Source of the DNA: Strigamia acuminata
Lineage: Eukaryota; Arthropoda; Chilopoda; Geophilomorpha; Linotaeniidae
Direction of reading: 5' to 3'
Length of the DNA stretch: 64,000 nt
NCBI GenBank assembly: GCA_949358305.1
Contig: OX442317.1
Span: forward strand, 1,674,001 to 1,738,000
A program made the position numbers and the translations under genes. Below are positions 10,001 to 17,973 of this stretch, one piece after another. The notes beneath the pieces are model-generated. The model worked only from the letters and a program-made list of their open reading frames with translations, ran no database searches and was not told the DNA's origin. Positions within the stretch are counted from its first letter, which is position 1, and the number at the start of each line of letters is the position of its first letter.

Positions 10001-12367
10001 TATTACAGTTCGAAAAAGCGAAGTAACCAAAACTCACTTGCAGTCCACAAAATGACTCTTCAATCTATTAAGGAAACACGTGGCAAGACTTCAAATTATT
10101 ATTATTATTCTTGTTTATTCGCACACCTATACCAAAACATCACTTTGTTCCACCCCACATTTAAATCAAAACTCAAAACCCCCCAACCAAAAAGAAAAAA
10201 TACCCAACATCCACATTATAACTCCACAAACCCCACTCAATAGCAATTTTTAAAATTTTTTTTTTACTATTAATTATTATTTTTTTATTAAAATTACATT
10301 TTCTTTTTTCTCTTAGTTTTAGGATCACACGACCAACACACAACAAAAGCATAGAATTAAACAGTTTTCAGTTGCAGTGTCTTCACCAGCTTTCCCTTAT
10401 AGCAATACCAAAAATAAACAATAACTCAGACCTACCCAATATTCCGCGCAATACCTAATTATACTTGAGGGGTTAGCAAGCATAAAGCGTCTAAACTTAT
10501 CTAGAGAAAAAAAAATCTAATAGCTTACCTGATTGGACATTGTGCAGACGACGCACACTAGGCAACATTGAAGGAGAAAACTGCAGCTTCACGTACAAAA
10601 ACGTGTGCTGCCGCCTATCGACTCGATCCGCAAACTGCACAACTAAATTCTCCTCTTCCAAAAATAACTGAAAATATATAAATCAAATTTATTGTTTTAT
10701 TTTTTTTTTTTTTAATTGTCCAATTTCACATTTTGATTCTCGCTAACGGGATGGTTGGTCTTGATTCACTTTTTTATTTTATATATTATTTAAAAAAAAA
10801 AAATTTCTAGTTTTTTTTTTTAATTTTTTTTAATTTTTTTTAATTTTTTTTAATTTTTGTTAATTTTTGTTAATTTTATTATTTTCTTTCTGACTGAGCT
10901 GAATACAGTAGATGGGAAAAAACTTAGTTACTTTCTGGCTGCAGTAGAGTAGGAACCTGGCAATCCGCTTTCCACCAATCTCTTTCCGTTGCAATTTATC
11001 ATTTTGTTTTTGTTTACTCCCGCCATGTTGAATGTGCACCAAACATTTGTAAAGTTGTTTTACAATTTTTTTTCTACTCTTTTGCCTTAGAGGTGCTTGT
11101 ACGGGACCAATTTCGTGGGATGGAAACTCTAAAGTTCAAGTTGAAATGTGGACCAATCGATTGTACTTTCTAAAATGTTTCTCGCTCTCTTACATTTCTA
11201 GGCACATATTTCGCTTGTATTATGATCATGGTGGCCTTTTCGGTGGTTCTCACCGTGGTCGTGCTCAATTACCATCATCGAAACGTAGACACTCATGAAA
11301 TGCCGCCGTGGGTAAGAAAAATCGTCCTTCAACCACATTAACCACGCTCCATTGAATGCAGCGCAGCGCAGCGCAGCCCAACCCAGCACTCGGCGGCGGA
11401 CAACTAAACGTCCAAAACCCGCTGCTGGCTTCCCATATTCTTCAAAAATTGAAACATTCAAATTATATTAGAAAATGCATTATTTAATGCACAAAAAATA
11501 ATACGCTATACATTATTGTAGAATAATATATTTTTGAAGCATATGGCTGGGCTTCCCTGTCGAGCAAAACCAACTTAAAACTTTAATTACGTTTCTCGGC
11601 TGCTCGTCTGCCATTTCTAACTGCAACAACGCATTTCGCCTGCCATGAATCATTTACCTCGTATTGGTTTTCCAGAATTTGACAGGAAAAATTTTTTTTT
11701 CCCTGCCAAATTTCGCAAAACTGTAAAAGATAAATGATGCAACCGCAGTGCCGATTATAGCGGCCATTTCGGCCCCCTTAGAACAACATTTATTTTTTTC
11801 TAAAATATTTATATCTTAATTCAAGTGCAATGTTTGAGCTGTCAAGGTAATTACGTTCAAATGTGAGAGTTGTGAATTTTTCTTTGTCGTTCTCAGGTGA
11901 GAACATTGTTTCTTCAGTGGTTACCATGGATCCTGCGAATGGATCGACCGGGCAAAAAAATTACGCGCAAGACCATCATGATGAACAACAAAATGAAAGA
12001 GCTTGAACTGAAAGAGCGCTCGTCCAAGAGTCTCCTAGCCAACGTCTTGGACATTGATGACGACTTCCGCCAACAGACTTCCAACAGCACCAGCTTCTTA
12101 CGCATGAGCAGCGGCGTGGAGGAGGGCGGCGGCGGCAGCGCTGCAGTTCACACGTGCGTCAGCACACAACGTGAACTCGCCGCCATCCTTAAAGAGCTCC
12201 GCTTCATTACGAATCGCATGCGCAAGGATGATGAGGCGGCTGAAGTCGTCGGCGATTGGCGGTTCGCAGCTATGGTCGTCGATCGAGTCTGCCTTATCGC
12301 GTTCTCGCTCTTCACTATCATTTCCACCTGCGTCTGCCTTCTTTCGGCACCGCATCTCATCGCCTAA
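956..12367 (+). CDS. nAChRalpha6: Nicotinic acetylcholine receptor subunit alpha6-like, 3' part (spliced)
   Basis: Subunit of a pentameric acetylcholine-gated cation channel of the neuronal plasma membrane. Visible exons: 956-1065, 2435-2691, 2989-3183, one of 8649-8735 / 9147-9233 / 9559-9645, 11202-11311 and 11897-12367. They join in frame to 1230 nt (409 residues plus stop). In order they give the WxPDV segment, the Cys-loop (C-13 residues-C with WFPFDDQ), the adjacent cysteines YYACC that mark an alpha subunit, TM1, TM2, TM3 ending in LNYHHR, a cytoplasmic loop with [20 protein letters not shown], and TM4 ending LLSAPHLIA. The loop motif, exon phases and triple TM2 exon are those of insect alpha6, the spinosyn target. 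The signal peptide and first exons are outside the window. Seen: splice sites and motifs. Known: family role. Inferred: the exact orthology, which needs a tree. Confidence 0.93.
1066..2434 (+). other. alpha6 intron
   Basis: AT-rich intron of 1369 nt with donor GTATCT and acceptor TGATGCAAAG. The acceptor is weak: there is a T-run but AAAG rather than YAG. It holds a 79-bp unit at 1406-1484 bounded by 9-bp inverted repeats and otherwise nothing recognised. Confidence 0.7.
1406..1484. repeat. Short unit bounded by 9-bp inverted repeats
   Basis: CACTAGATG at 1406-1414 is the exact reverse complement of CATCTAGTG at 1476-1484. The interior is more GC-rich than the surrounding intron. It could be a short palindromic repeat or a tiny MITE; no target duplication is clear. 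Confidence 0.3.
2435..2691 (+). CDS. nAChRalpha6: alpha6 exon with the Cys-loop (257 nt)
   Basis: Starts by completing the Ser codon (AG|C), then [19 protein letters not shown]. Contains a possible N-glycosylation site (NGS), the IPPGIFKST strand and the signature loop from Cys to Cys with WFPFDDQK between (13 intervening residues), followed by [14 protein letters not shown]. Ends NGEWDLI plus one base before donor GTGGGA, an unusual but GT-type site. Reading through the donor reaches a stop within about 30 codons, which fits the splice assignment. Confidence 0.93.
2989..3183 (+). CDS. nAChRalpha6: alpha6 exon with the vicinal cysteines and TM1 (195 nt)
   Basis: Acceptor TTTTCATGCAG. Reads [20 protein letters not shown]; the two adjacent cysteines in loop C define an agonist-binding alpha subunit. 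It then gives [20 protein letters not shown] (TM1) and [12 protein letters not shown] (start of TM2). Donor GTAACT splits the last Gly codon, so all three downstream alternative exons join in the same phase. Confidence 0.94.
3720..3749. repeat. Perfect intronic hairpin
   Basis: CCAGAAGTAAATA, a four-base loop CATT, then its exact reverse complement TATTTACTTCTGG. The 13-bp stem has no mismatch. It may be a foldback relic or a pre-mRNA structure; the sequence alone does not decide. Confidence 0.6.
4872..4941. repeat. 70-bp hairpin element
   Basis: ATTAGGGACTTTGC at 4872-4885 is the exact reverse complement of GCAAAGTCCCTAAT at 4928-4941, and the pairing continues imperfectly inward. It has the form of a minimal foldback element. 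Confidence 0.5.
5018..5445. mobile_element. Foldback/MITE with 36-bp terminal inverted repeats
   Basis: Left end 5018-5053 (core GATCAACTACAGGACTT) matches the reverse complement of 5410-5445 with about five mismatches in 36. The 428-bp unit has no coding content. No clear target duplication was seen, so the superfamily is open. Confidence 0.55.
5473..5607. repeat. Inverted repeat around TACGGACCAAA
   Basis: TACGGACCAAA at 5474-5484 and its exact reverse complement at 5596-5606 sit next to the preceding MITE. This may be a second small foldback element or the edge of a composite insertion. Confidence 0.4.
6255..7290 (+). mobile_element. Decayed Tc1-type transposon with IR/DR-like ends
   Basis: Flanked by TA at 6253-6254 and 7291-7292. 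The left end starts CACTGGTGGTGAAAATTA and the right end, reverse complemented, starts CACTGCTGGTCAAAATTA; 26 of the first 28 bases agree. A second copy of the TGGTCAAAATTATAAACTCA motif lies inward on the left (about 6417-6441) and another, inverted, on the right (about 7139-7160). Sequence between outer and inner copies also matches across ends (for example CAAAATAAACACATTT against AAATGTGTTTATTTTG). This is the inverted repeat/direct repeat layout known from some Tc1 relatives. The transposase inside is broken, so the copy cannot move itself. Confidence 0.8.
6561..7130 (+). pseudogene. Tc1 transposase remnant
   Basis: Pieces of a Tc1-like transposase appear in order: a helix-turn-helix segment [17 protein letters not shown] (near 6575-6630), then [13 protein letters not shown] and [18 protein letters not shown] (6780-6892), then [14 protein letters not shown] (near 6907-6948), then [18 protein letters not shown] (near 7055-7105). 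Stops and frame changes separate them. The central DDE catalytic part between the FSE and LIESIP segments is missing. An internal deletion in a once normal element is the simplest reading. Confidence 0.75.
8649..8735 (+). CDS. nAChRalpha6: alpha6 alternative TM2 exon, copy 1 (87 nt)
   Basis: Acceptor TTATTTCAG, donor GTATTG. Reads (G)[18 protein letters not shown] then [10 protein letters not shown](G), the pore-lining TM2 and the TM2-TM3 loop. It completes the split Gly codon at both ends. At 87 nt it is frame-neutral. It is one of three interchangeable exons, like exon 8 a/b/c of insect alpha6. I do not assign the a/b/c letters. Confidence 0.92.
8980..9076. repeat. (ACT)n-type triplet repeat before TM2 exon copy 2
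   Basis: About 97 bp of ACT/ATT/GCT triplets ending about 70 nt before the acceptor of exon 9147-9233. On the - strand it encodes a spurious poly-Ser frame. Its place in the 411-nt intron between two alternative exons makes it a possible splice modulator, which is inference only. Confidence 0.9.
9147..9233 (+). CDS. nAChRalpha6: alpha6 alternative TM2 exon, copy 2 (87 nt)
   Basis: Acceptor CTTTCTCTTGCAG, donor GTATCA. Reads (G)[18 protein letters not shown] then [10 protein letters not shown](G). It differs from copy 1 only in the TM2-TM3 loop ([12 protein letters not shown] against [12 protein letters not shown]) and has identical TM2 residues through VAET. Same phase and length as the other two copies. 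Confidence 0.92.
9559..9645 (+). CDS. nAChRalpha6: alpha6 alternative TM2 exon, copy 3 (87 nt), diverged
   Basis: Acceptor ATTTTCTTTCAG, donor GTCAGG. Reads (G)[18 protein letters not shown] then [10 protein letters not shown](G). Against copies 1 and 2 the pore helix changes LNLVAET to MLLLSET, and the loop changes VPL to VSI. Its reading frame and splice sites are clean, so it is probably used. It predicts a channel with a different upper pore lining. Confidence 0.9.
9646..11201 (+). other. alpha6 intron between TM2 copy 3 and TM3
   Basis: 1556 nt, with long A and T runs, the decayed pattern TTTTTTTTAA repeated near 10810-10880, and a GC-richer block at about 10530-10670 that reads as a candidate exon on the opposite strand. 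Nothing else is recognised. Confidence 0.6.
10529..10667 (-). CDS. Candidate internal exon of an unrecognised gene on the - strand
   Basis: On the - strand a 139-nt block is bounded by a consensus acceptor (TTATATATTTTCAG) and a consensus donor (CAATCAG then GTAAGC). Only one frame is open through it and it gives a normal-looking peptide: [18 protein letters not shown], then [18 protein letters not shown], then [10 protein letters not shown]. It is clearly richer in G+C than its flanks. About 350 nt upstream on the same strand is ATGGCGGGAG (ATG at 11026-11024), a possible start, but no strong donor in the required phase follows it. I do not recognise the protein. It could be a nested gene, a gene relic or chance; no neighbouring exon was found with confidence. 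Confidence 0.33.
11202..11311 (+). CDS. nAChRalpha6: alpha6 exon with TM3 (110 nt)
   Basis: Acceptor TTACATTTCTAG, donor GTAAGA. Completes the Gly codon shared with whichever TM2 exon is used, then [23 protein letters not shown] and THEMPPW. The LNYHHR ending of TM3 is typical of alpha6/alpha7-type subunits. The Gly at the head of TM3 is retained; I believe it matches the residue changed in spinosad-resistant thrips (reported as G275E), but the numbering is from memory and unchecked. Confidence 0.92.
11897..12367 (+). CDS. nAChRalpha6: alpha6 terminal exon: cytoplasmic loop and TM4
   Basis: Acceptor TTCTCAG. 156 residues plus stop TAA. Starts [20 protein letters not shown] (the amphipathic helix after TM3), carries the alpha6 hallmark [18 protein letters not shown], a Gly-rich spacer, [20 protein letters not shown] (helix before TM4), [20 protein letters not shown] (TM4) and a C-terminus of APHLIA. 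The variable part of the loop is short compared with Drosophila alpha6. Confidence 0.93.
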   Translation: MRTLFLQWLPWILRMDRPGKKITRKTIMMNNKMKELELKERSSKSLLANVLDIDDDFRQQTSNSTSFLRMSSGVEEGGGGSAAVHTCVSTQRELAAILKELRFITNRMRKDDEAAEVVGDWRFAAMVVDRVCLIAFSLFTIISTCVCLLSAPHLIA

Positions 12368-12666
12368 TTAACACTAAATTAACTTTTACCTCGATTTTTG
12401 CCCAAGACAGTAGACGACGTTGATACCTAAGGTGGATAAGACCTCGAACCGAGGGAGGGTCGGAAGCGCCCAGCCAAATATCACTAACCCCCTAATGGTG
12501 TGTCTGTCCTCGTGTCCCTACCCACCTCTCCCTTGTTACACGTCGCCCACCCAAGTGCCATCAACTCTGACGCCCATGGGTTTGCCCAAACGGACTAAGC
12601 CAAGCTGAGGAGTTCTAAGCCACGAGCCTCCAATTTGAAAAGAAAAAAAAAACAAAACAAAAGATA

Positions 12667-12672
12667 AATAAA
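12667..12672 (+). terminator. Candidate alpha6 polyadenylation signal
   Basis: First canonical AATAAA after the stop, 300 nt downstream, in an A-rich context. Several later AATAAA motifs exist, so the real 3' end is uncertain. Confidence 0.35.
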
Positions 12673-12716
12673 AGAAAAAAAATAATATTATTCAGAAAAA
12701 TCAATCGATTCAAGAA

Positions 12717-12746
12717 AATAATAATAATAATAATAATAATAATAAT
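12717..12746. repeat. (TAA)n microsatellite
   Basis: About ten TAA units in the alpha6 3' region. Confidence 0.9.
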
Positions 12747-13748
12747 TTACATCAAAATACAAAAGGTCAACTCAACTCAACTCAACTCATTCTACGTTTT
12801 TAAGTAAAGAAAAAAGAAAAAAATACAAAAAATCCCCTTTGTCTTGTTTCTCCAACTTCCAACTTCCTTTCCTTGTAATAAGTTGTTATAAACTAGCTCA
12901 GCGTTTCATATCAAGTGACATTTATAAGGAGTGAATTTGTAGACAACAGTTTTCTAAGTTTCTTCACTTCTTGGATTAAGAATTTAGTCCTCTGTGAAAG
13001 TGCATCCAATGGAATATATTTGGATTAAACAATAGTGTTATGGTGTATTTGGTGTTTCATCACAATTTTTTCGGATGTTCAACAAGGCACCAAGTCCACT
13101 CGAGGACCCCCCGTACGCCGCCTCACTTTTTTGACTCGAAATCTTTTTTTTTGTCAAACTAGTTATTTAATTATTATTATTATCAATTAACTATGATTAT
13201 TATTATTATTAAAAAAAAATTAATATAATAAATTAATTGATAAGAAAAAAATATTGGTGAAGTGTTGAAGATGAAGACAGCGAATGGAAAGAGGACTGCT
13301 ACAATGAACGAAAGAGAAAAAAACCAAAAAAAAACTTTGTATTTACACAACTGGATTTTTTTTTTAAATTTAGCATCAGATGAACTCTCTTCTGCGAAAA
13401 TGTGAAAAATATTTTTCCCTGATTTTTCAGTTATAAAATCATTTCTTTTTGTCTTCATTTCTACAATTTTTTTTTTTAAATTTTTTAAATTTTAAATTTT
13501 TTTTTTGTATTATATAAATCATTGAACAGTTTTATCAACAGTGACATTTCGAAAAAAAAAATTCTTCTGACGACGAAAATTTCCATTTGTGATAAAACAA
13601 CTCAACAGCCACACTCACTCAGTAAGGAATTAACTCATTTATTTTTAGAATTTAGAGCAGAAACTATTAATTAAATCTCTTAATCAGCACCACTATTAAT
13701 AGTCACCACTAAATTACTATCTCCTTTCCTGCATTACCTCGAAACGCA

Positions 13749-13785
13749 TAATAAATAAATAAATAAATAAATAAATAAATATATA
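13749..13785. repeat. (AAAT)n microsatellite
   Basis: Eight or so AAAT units followed by ATATAAAT. Confidence 0.85.
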
Positions 13786-16646
13786 AATAAAACATAGCAA
13801 TAATCTGAAAAAAAATTAAAGTTTAAAGTAAACTTAAAAATCAGGCAAGGAGAAGTGATGTCATGCACATTTTTCACCTAATTCCTAAGTAGATGAATCC
13901 TTTCCTTCCGATTTTGATTAAACACTTTTTGTTTACGAGAGGAAAGTGATATTTAACAGTATACTATATGATTTCACCGACTTATTTCCTTTTATATTTG
14001 TTTAACTCAATTATACAGGGTATAAATATAACTTAAAATACAATTTTGAGGCGTTGATAACAAACAATAATGAAATAACAATGTTTAACCCTATAAAACT
14101 AACTAGAAATTTTTTCTAAAAAAAAAATTTAAAAAAAAAAGGTGGAGAGAAAATTCTTATTTATTATTGTTATTTATTAGTTTATAATTTAATTGTGCTA
14201 ACAAAAGGCATTAAGACAATCTAATTGATGAAAAACAACAACTTTAGTTTGTTTTAAAAGCACACACAAATTTAAATTCTCCCAAAAGTACAACTTTGCC
14301 AATAATTTACTATTCGTGAATATTAAACAATAATAAATAGCCTTTCACATTATCCACGATTGATGCAATCAGAAATTTTATTTTAAAAAAGAAAAAAAAC
14401 CTTCTCACTTTTTTTTATTATCCGTGACATCACAAAACGCATCATTTATTTCCTCTTGTGATTATTTTGACGTTTTTGCGTTTGTGATATCACACAACAA
14501 TGACATTTGCATTTATTTTCCATAAACACTCTCGAAGTTTCCAAAAAAAGGAATCAAACTTCTTGGCACATTGAGGAATGAGTATGAGAAATGTTTTACC
14601 CTTAAATGTACATATTGTACATATCTAGCTAAACTCCAAAAGAAAATAACAAACTAAGATATCAACCCTTTTTTGCTAACGTTGCACGTGTAGTACCACA
14701 TTGTACCGGTCACAACTAACCCTTTTTATGCACAGCTCCGTGACCAGCAAATAATTTAATTTAAACTATTTTTCAATTTTCAATTTTCCCCATTCGGAAT
14801 TTCATCTTGATCAAGAAACGAATTTCCCTTCAAAGTGGCAACTGGAAAATTGCGTCAATTTACTCCTCAATTAGCCGGTTTTTAAATTTAAATGCAAAAC
14901 AGTTTAAGAGGTAAATGAAAAAAAATAGAGAGAAATAACGTTGAAAAGTGACTTGTTTATCTTTTGGCCCTTTTTTGCGAGTGATAAGCAATTACTAGCA
15001 AAGTGCGTATTCGCTTTAAAGAGTGTGTGTATGTGTAGTAGAGCCTCTAGAAACGTGTTCTGTCTCATTGCTCCCATGCATTTTCCATAAACTCATATCG
15101 ATCTGTACTTAAAGAGAACACACATTTGAGCAATGCCCCATTTGTTCATCACAAATTCAAACTCATTCCATTCCAGTTGTCACAGGTCTTTCTGATATCA
15201 TTCATCAATGTCTTTTGTGTGCAAATTCAGACGTGAATCTAATTAAGCTTTCCTATATGAAAATGTCTAAACTTTTTTATTTTTTCTCCACCAATCGTTG
15301 CGTGTCTTGTGTTTTTTCAAATTTTTCAAAATCGATTTTTAATTCCAACCGAAAGGAATTTTAAATTATTTAATTTTTTAACTTTTATTTTAATTTTAAT
15401 TTTCTTTTTCTTTCTTTTTTTAGAGAACAAAAAACCAACATTTATACAAATTATTTAGATCGGAGTGTACGTAGTTATTTGATTTCAAAGTTGTGTGTTG
15501 TCTTTTTATGAACAGTCTTTTCTTTAGGGTGCAAATGTACAGCTGTGTTTCTCTCATGAAAGATTGTTGCAGCCATCAGATTTTTACTTAACGTCGATTC
15601 TGATTACTGCAATATTCACTCATGATACCAAGTAGGCCGTATACGGCCACGTTAATATTTCCAATAAGCTGTACCAATCATTCATTCATTTATCATTCAT
15701 TTATCGTTGCATCGTGTATTCCTGTGCCAATTTCAGGCACGAGGCCTATTACGCCTAGTAAATGTATTTCGTTTACATCATTTCTGTTTTTTAGCTGTAA
15801 TGCATTGAAAATTTTAAAAAAAATAATTAATTATAATATTTTTTAAGTGTTTTTTATTACTCATTTTTATGTCACAGTTTGGTAATTTGCAATCCCAATT
15901 TTTTTTTTTTAAATTCAAAAAAAAAAATTATAATACTAATAATAATAATGTTAAAATATTTAAAAAGAAAAAAGAAAAAAAAATCTGCATGAAGGATTTA
16001 AAACTGAAATAAATTATTATGCAGCTGTATGAGCACCAAATGTACAAACTAATGTACAATGTGCTGCAATTTTTGTTAGAACAAATATGTCCCGTTAAAG
16101 TACCAGCTATGTCAAGACGATTGTATACAGATTGCGATTTAATTTGAAAAATCCTTTTAAAAAAAAAAAAACTAAAATATTTAAACATAAAAATCAAATC
16201 TATATACAACGTCTTGTTTTAGTTCTCTTCTAAAAATATATGTAATATGTAGAATTTACTGTGCTTTTCTTAAAATGAGAAATAATTGGGGACAAAATAT
16301 GATCATGTCATAATCAAAATTCTCATCTGTTTTTCTAAACATAAAATAATAATAATTAATTAATATTTATATATAAAACAGATGGCTAATGCTTTATTGC
16401 TCTTTTTGATTTCGCACATGAAAAAAATCCCCTTTAAAATTATATTCATAAACTTCTTAGAAAAATACTTCAGCTTAGGCTTATATGTGTATGTAATGTT
16501 GTATAACATGATAATCATGAAATTCCGCTTTAAAACAAAATGATTAGAAATTTATGATACTGTTTATAGTTTAAAATAACAATAAAAAAAATACTTCTTA
16601 AAAAAAATATAAAAAAAAAAAGAAATTATTATTATTATTATTTATT

Positions 16647-17531
16647 GTGCTAGTGGACAAGAAACTTTTTGATAATTTATTATTGTCTGTGCAGGAGCTC
16701 AAGGTCGGACATCAGAAGCTGTTGGATGAGGTTATGGCTTTGCGCAGGGAAGGCAACTCCTTCAGGGGTGAAATGAACGTTGGCCTGCAGAGAGTTAGTG
16801 AGTGTATTGCTGGGAAGCCTGGTCCGGCCTCTTTTTCCGACACGCTTCGGCAGGGCCGTGTTAATACACCTGCTGGGGATAATTTGCCACCGCTGAGGCT
16901 TCGTACTTTTTCCACTGATTCCAATATGTCGGGGACCAAGCGCCAGCGTACGGATTCGCCAGTGAAGGAGAGGAGAGCGAAGACTATTGTCATCGGGAAG
17001 GGAGTTTTTGGTAAACTTAAAATTGCTAAAGTTGCGGATAATGCTTCATCTGCTGGTCGGAGTTTTGTTGGTCCGACGCGCACGGTTTTTGTTTCGCGCC
17101 TGGATGTGGACACGTCGGCCAAGGATGTCGCTGACCACATTGTGGAGAGCACGAGGGTCAGGGATATTGTGGTGCACAAATTAGTGACGAAATTTGGTTC
17201 TTATTCTTCTTTTCATCTGCGGGTTCGAGCGGACTGTTTGGAAACTGTGATATGTGCTGATTCTTGGGATAAGGACGTGTTTGTGTCGCCGTTTCTTGGC
17301 CGGCTCTATCCCGGTCAGATCAGGGAGTCAGTTGCTATTGGGGGACTTGATGTCGCCTGGGGGGTGGTCAAAGAGAGCAAGGGCCCTGGTGCCAATTCGA
17401 CAGTTTTGCCACTGGGGGTGGTTGCTGATGGGCACAATCCTTTTGATGCTCTGCGCGGCAGTGCTGCTGCTGACGGTGATTCAATGATGCGCACGGAGGT
17501 AGGCGCCGACAAATTGAAGAATGGGACCTGA
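16647..17531 (+). CDS. LINE ORF1 protein, N-terminally truncated
   Basis: 294 codons open to stop TGA, with no ATG at the left edge; the frame continues into (ATT)n, so the true N-terminus is missing. It begins with a short coiled-coil-like helix (QELKVGHQKLLDEVMALRRE), then a basic segment (KRQRTDSPVKERRAK) that could bind nucleic acid or act as a nuclear signal. A folded segment from TRTVFVSRLDVDTSAKDVAD to FVSPFLGRLYPGQIRESVAI resembles the RNA-binding-fold region found in ORF1 of some CR1/L2-like elements. No CCHC knuckle is visible. The likely role is coating the element's RNA. Confidence 0.7.
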   Translation: MLVDKKLFDNLLLSVQELKVGHQKLLDEVMALRREGNSFRGEMNVGLQRVSECIAGKPGPASFSDTLRQGRVNTPAGDNLPPLRLRTFSTDSNMSGTKRQRTDSPVKERRAKTIVIGKGVFGKLKIAKVADNASSAGRSFVGPTRTVFVSRLDVDTSAKDVADHIVESTRVRDIVVHKLVTKFGSYSSFHLRVRADCLETVICADSWDKDVFVSPFLGRLYPGQIRESVAIGGLDVAWGVVKESKGPGANSTVLPLGVVADGHNPFDALRGSAAADGDSMMRTEVGADKLKNGT

Positions 17532-17973
17532 TCGTGAATTTTTATCAGTATGGATGTTTTGGGCACCCTGGTGGTTGTATTCGAATCAGTGTTTTAATTT
17601 TTGGAAAAATTTTTGTTTAGTTTGTGATTGTGATTATTATTGTTATCGTCGATTGATTTTATTTATGTTGATTATTTTACTTATCTTGATTGGATTGATT
17701 ATTTCATTTATTTATTTTGTATTGATTATTTCATCTGTTTGGTTATATTTTGCGGGTTCTTTATATTACGTTGATTATTTCGTTTATTCATATTATGTTG
17801 AGTTTGTTTATTTCTATTATGCTGATTATTTGGTTTACTTATATTTTTCTAATTGTTTTGTTTATTTATATTATGTGGATTATTTTGTTATTCTATTTTG
17901 GGGTATTTTAGGATTTTGGGGGATTTTGTATGACGCAATGGAGGGTTGCGTGGTCACAGGGTGTAACTTATGA
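17521..17973 (+). CDS. Hydrophobic, Tyr-rich bridging ORF between LINE ORF1 and ORF2
   Basis: 150 codons. The ATG lies 11 nt inside the end of ORF1, and the stop TGA overlaps the ORF2 ATG (ATGA). The middle is strongly hydrophobic (RRLILFMLIILLILIGLIIS), followed by a degenerate repeat of 8-9 residues (YYVDYFVYS, YYVEFVYF, YYADYLVYL, YYVDYFVIL). The DNA is T-rich and minisatellite-like, so the open frame may be a by-product of an in-frame period of about 27 bp. Either it is expressed by coupled re-initiation, or it is a spacer that carries ribosomes from ORF1 to ORF2. No known function. Confidence 0.4.
   Translation: MGPDREFLSVWMFWAPWWLYSNQCFNFWKNFCLVCDCDYYCYRRLILFMLIILLILIGLIISFIYFVLIISSVWLYFAGSLYYVDYFVYSYYVEFVYFYYADYLVYLYFSNCFVYLYYVDYFVILFWGILGFWGILYDAMEGCVVTGCNL

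Larger units (their letters stand above)
12368..16643. other. alpha6 3' UTR and AT-rich spacer
   Basis: No coding exon seen over 4.3 kb. It starts with the alpha6 3' UTR (first AATAAA at 12667-12672). Further along are (TAA)n at 12717-12746, (AAAT)n at 13749-13785 and many A/T runs. It ends in (ATT)n directly against the retrotransposon. Confidence 0.6.
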
